A stretch of DNA of 64,000 bases, taken from contig NZ_JAUXVR010000009.1 of NCBI RefSeq assembly GCF_030680395.1, positions 103,931 through 167,930 of the forward strand, read 5' to 3'. Position 1 is the first letter of the stretch, and the number at the start of each line of letters is the position of its first letter. Origin of the DNA: Methylobacter sp. (GTDB taxonomy: Bacteria; Pseudomonadota; Gammaproteobacteria; Methylococcales; Methylomonadaceae). The notes beneath the pieces were generated by a model. It was not told the origin of the DNA. It saw only the letters and a program-made list of their open reading frames with translations, and made no database searches. This document shows, one piece after another, positions 61,346-64,000 of this stretch. The translations under genes and the position numbers were made by a program.

Positions 61346-62219
61346 TAAAACCTAAGCTTTGCAAGGCTCGTTCACTATCCGACCAGCCTTTTTTAACTTT
61401 AACCCAAAGCTGTAAATAAACTTTCTGTCCGAGCAGCTTTTCTATATCCAGACGGGCGTCGGTACCGACTTTTTTCAGCATATCGCCGTCCTTGCCGATC
61501 ACAATGTTCTTTTGAGTCAATCGTTCCACCCAGATAATGGCATATATTTTGGTGATACCGGGTTTTTCTTCGTAACGCTCAATCTCTACTGTAAGCGCAT
61601 AAGGCAACTCATCGCCTAACCGTCTGGTCAGCTTTTCCCTGACAATTTCAGCGGCTAAAAACCGCTCGGATCGGTCGGTCACCTGGTCCTCGGGATAAAT
61701 CAAATCCCGTTCAGGCAACAGCGCCATGATCAAACTTTCCAGCTGATCCAGATTCGTCCTTTTTAGCGCGGAAATGGGCACCAAATGCTTGAACGGAAAA
61801 CGATGCTGGGCGTCGTTAAAGAAAGTCAAAATGGCTTCCTTGTCCGCTACCTTATCAACTTTGTTAACAGCAAGAATAACCGGTAAACCCGCCTGTTCAA
61901 GTTTTTTGAAGATCACCTCGTCATACTCATGCCAGGACAAACCATCAATCAACCAGACTATCACATCGACGCCCAGCAAGGTCGTTTCTGCAGTCCGGTT
62001 TAAATAGCGATTCAAGGCACGCTTTTCACTGTTATGCATACCCGGTGTATCCATATAAATGGCCTGTCCCGCGTCAGTGGTGTTAATGCCGAGAATTCGA
62101 TGCCGGGTTGTTTGCGGCTTACGTGAGGTAATGCTGATCTTCTGCTTCAACAAATGATTCATCAATGTTGATTTGCCGACATTGGGGCGCCCGATCAGGG
62201 CGACGAAACCACAATTCAT
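61338..62219 (-). CDS. era: GTPase Era
   Basis: The 293-residue protein has G1 GRPNVGKS (10-17), G3 DTPGMH, G4 NKVDK, and a C-terminal KH domain (ILWVERLTQKNIVIG-type segment: AIIWVERLTQKNIVIGKDGD). It binds 16S rRNA and assists 30S assembly. Start overlaps the rnc stop by four bases. Confidence 0.97.
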   Translation of the reverse strand: MNCGFVALIGRPNVGKSTLMNHLLKQKISITSRKPQTTRHRILGINTTDAGQAIYMDTPGMHNSEKRALNRYLNRTAETTLLGVDVIVWLIDGLSWHEYDEVIFKKLEQAGLPVILAVNKVDKVADKEAILTFFNDAQHRFPFKHLVPISALKRTNLDQLESLIMALLPERDLIYPEDQVTDRSERFLAAEIVREKLTRRLGDELPYALTVEIERYEEKPGITKIYAIIWVERLTQKNIVIGKDGDMLKKVGTDARLDIEKLLGQKVYLQLWVKVKKGWSDSERALQSLGFND

Positions 62220-62899
62220 TTAGTGTCCTTATTTAATAATTCGAGCATAAGCTCTGCCGCCGACTGCTCGGCTTTTTTTCTGGAATTTCCGGTACCGGTG
62301 CAAGACTCCGCGATTAATGATGTCGTACACTTAACTTTGAAAGTCTGTTCATGCGCAAGCCCGGACATGGTTATTAACGTGTAATCCGGCAACTCCATTT
62401 TCTTGGATTGCATTAACTCCTGTAATTGAGTTTTAGGATCTTTCTGCCAATTATCCAGAGACAAACTTTTCAGTTTTTCCGCAAACAGCTGCAAGATCCA
62501 CTGCTGACAAGCATCCATGCCTTGATCGTTATATAACCCACCTATAATAGCTTCCACTGCATCAGACAGAATAGAATCACGACGAAAGCCGCCGCTCTTC
62601 AACTCCCCCGAACCCAGTAACAAATAATCGCCGATCTGATGTTTTCTGGCAAGCTCCGCCAGCGAACCCTGGTTGACCAAGCTCGCTCTTAACCGACTTA
62701 AAACGCCTTCACAGGCACCGGGGAATAACTCATATAACTTCTGGGCGATAACAAAGCCCAAAATTGAATCACCCAAAAACTCCAAGCGTTCATTGTTGTT
62801 CGAACTTGCGCTTCGATGCGTTAAAGCCGTGGTAAAAAGCTGAGGATTATTAAACGTCAAACCCAACTTTTTACACAACTCTTCAGGCTTTTTTATCAC
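62216..62899 (-). CDS. rnc: Ribonuclease III
   Basis: The 227-residue protein has the RNase III signature ERLEFLGDSILGFVIAQKL (from residue 38) with the catalytic Glu/Asp, a second metal Glu/Asp set in ILSDAVEAIIGGLYNDQG, and a C-terminal dsRNA-binding domain (about 155-222, DPKTQLQELMQSKKMELPDY). It cleaves double-stranded RNA in rRNA maturation. It overlaps its neighbours by four bases on each side. Confidence 0.97.
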   Translation of the reverse strand: MIKKPEELCKKLGLTFNNPQLFTTALTHRSASSNNNERLEFLGDSILGFVIAQKLYELFPGACEGVLSRLRASLVNQGSLAELARKHQIGDYLLLGSGELKSGGFRRDSILSDAVEAIIGGLYNDQGMDACQQWILQLFAEKLKSLSLDNWQKDPKTQLQELMQSKKMELPDYTLITMSGLAHEQTFKVKCTTSLIAESCTGTGNSRKKAEQSAAELMLELLNKDTK

Positions 62900-63273
62900 T
62901 CCTGACCAGCCTCGATAGTATCATGGAACTCGGCTAATGCACTCAGGTTACCGACCAGTTTCACGACAGTCTCATATTCAATGTCCACTTTCACATAATT
63001 GCCATGTTTGACAACTTTAATATCATCTTGTTTGACATCGTAAACATAATTGATATTAAAGCGCTTGTTTAAGCTGTCCCTGATTTCAAATTCGCCTTTT
63101 GTTGCAAGATCAGGGGTTGCTTTTAACGCTTCCAACGCACTCTTTACTTTGCCGTGATCCAGATAAATCGGAACTATCTTAAGTGTCAACAAGACAAAAA
63201 ACCCGATGAGCCCCAGAATAAAAACAAGCGAAATCAAGGTTAAACCTCGCTGACGGTTAGGCGATAAATTCAT
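62896..63273 (-). CDS. DUF4845 membrane protein
   Basis: The 125-residue protein begins with a basic stretch and the type-II-like segment RGLTLISLVFILGLIGFFVLL (about 10-31), followed by a small soluble domain (YLDHGKVKSALEALKATPDL). This DUF4845 family is regularly found between lepB and rnc in gamma- and betaproteobacteria, often labelled as a pilin-like or signal-peptidase-associated protein. Function unknown. It lies 44 bases after lepB. Confidence 0.88.
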   Translation of the reverse strand: MNLSPNRQRGLTLISLVFILGLIGFFVLLTLKIVPIYLDHGKVKSALEALKATPDLATKGEFEIRDSLNKRFNINYVYDVKQDDIKVVKHGNYVKVDIEYETVVKLVGNLSALAEFHDTIEAGQE

Positions 63274-63317
63274 TTTTTTCTCCAGATGATTTATTAAAAG
63301 AAATAAGTATAGTCAGT

Positions 63318-64000
63318 TTATTTCAACACGGTGCCAATACGATCAAGGCCTACACCTTCATTTTGCCAATCCCAACTCATCCAGATAAAAAAAGCTTTTC
63401 CAACCAGATTTTCTTCAGGAACCGTACCCCAGTAACGACTATCGTTACTGTTATCACGGTTATCGCCCATCACAAAATAGCTCCCTTTCGGCACCACATA
63501 AACGCCTTCGGCAGAAGCCGCGCCATTTCTGATCAGAATACTGTGCTCAACGCCTGTCAAATCTTCTAACAAATGCTCATTCCCGGTCATATCCTCGCCT
63601 TGACCTACGCCCTGATAGCGCCCCAAAGAAACTTGATTGACAGGAACGCCATTAATATGCAGCTTTTTATCATAATAAGCGACTCGGTCGCCCGGCAAAC
63701 CAACCACTCGCTTGATATAATCAACAGTCGGGTCTTTAGGATAACGAAAAACGACAATATCCCCGCGCATGGGGTCATCCAACTCAATGACTTTTTTATT
63801 GATAACCGGCAACCGTATTCCGTAGGCAAATTTATTGACCAGAATAAAATCGCCTATCAGCAAAGTCGGCATCATGGATGCGGAAGGTATGCGAAAAGGC
63901 TCGGCTATGAATGAACGCAGCAATAACACAATCAGCACAACCGGAAAAAAAGAACGCGCATACTCTACCAGCCAAGGTTCGTTTTCTTCATCGAAAACCT
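63318..64000 (-). CDS. lepB: Signal peptidase I, partial (start outside window)
   Basis: The frame stays open from the stop at 63318 to the window edge; the visible residues before the internal GTG read EENEPWLVEYARSFFPVV. The catalytic Ser is in RIPSASMMPTLLIGD and the Lys in DYIKRVVGLPGD; GDNRDNSNDSRYWG near the end is the third signature. It removes signal peptides from exported proteins at the inner membrane. The N-terminal TM segment(s) lie partly outside. Confidence 0.95.
   Translation of the reverse strand, partial: VFDEENEPWLVEYARSFFPVVLIVLLLRSFIAEPFRIPSASMMPTLLIGDFILVNKFAYGIRLPVINKKVIELDDPMRGDIVVFRYPKDPTVDYIKRVVGLPGDRVAYYDKKLHINGVPVNQVSLGRYQGVGQGEDMTGNEHLLEDLTGVEHSILIRNGAASAEGVYVVPKGSYFVMGDNRDNSNDSRYWGTVPEENLVGKAFFIWMSWDWQNEGVGLDRIGTVLK

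Overview
The window comes from a gammaproteobacterium, most likely a methanotroph of the Methylococcales. The main reason is a bacterial sterol pathway of the Methylococcus type: squalene monooxygenase, oxidosqualene cyclase, a CYP51-ferredoxin fusion, the SdmA/SdmB C-4 demethylase pair and the BstA/B/C sterol transport proteins. The housekeeping blocks (pilMNOPQ-aroK-aroB-damX, lepB-rnc-era-recO-pdxJ, secA, hypFCDE) have gammaproteobacterial gene orders. No methane oxidation genes are in the window, so this assignment is an inference.

Region by region. 1-5.5 kb is gene-poor accessory DNA: a partial secreted protein, a 57-codon membrane peptide gene with a twin at 50.8 kb, small hypotheticals, a glutamine amidotransferase, two probable gene remnants, a 124-bp inverted repeat flanking about 4.5 kb, and a MITE-like element nested in a third repeat copy. 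5.5-19.9 kb is the sterol locus, all on the minus strand. It has a GC-rich sdmB-sdmA-bstA-bstB-bstC module, a lower-GC cyp51/fdx-NTF2-osc-sqmo module, and a 5'-truncated DHCR24-like sterol side-chain reductase whose start abuts a frameshifted remnant of another gene. 20.4-27.0 kb is a 6.6-kb integrative element in tRNA-Thr(CGT), with integrase, AlpA-like protein, primase-helicase and a winged-helix/J-domain-like protein.

27.1-39.0 kb is a minus-strand chromosomal run: glucokinase, DUF411 protein, hemE, damX-like, aroB, aroK and pilQPONM. 39.4-49.5 kb holds mrcA, secA and hypFCDE. 50.1-64 kb holds a cold-shock protein, the twin small membrane protein, tRNA-Ser(GGA), uup, a CinA-like protein, an AEC transporter, a rhodanese, pyrF, a TauE/SafE-like protein, a sigma-54 activator, a PP2C phosphatase, pdxJ, recO, era, rnc, a DUF4845 protein and lepB (cut by the window end).

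The sterol genes form a pathway. Squalene is epoxidised and cyclised to lanosterol, C-14 is demethylated by CYP51-Fd, one C-4 methyl is removed by SdmA/SdmB, and the product is moved from inner membrane to outer membrane by BstA, BstB and BstC. Least explained are an NTF2-fold protein inside this operon, a twin small-peptide locus with a conserved promoter palindrome, short interspersed repeats that have entered coding sequences (hypF, damX-like, perhaps pilP), and the winged-helix/J-like protein of the integrative element.
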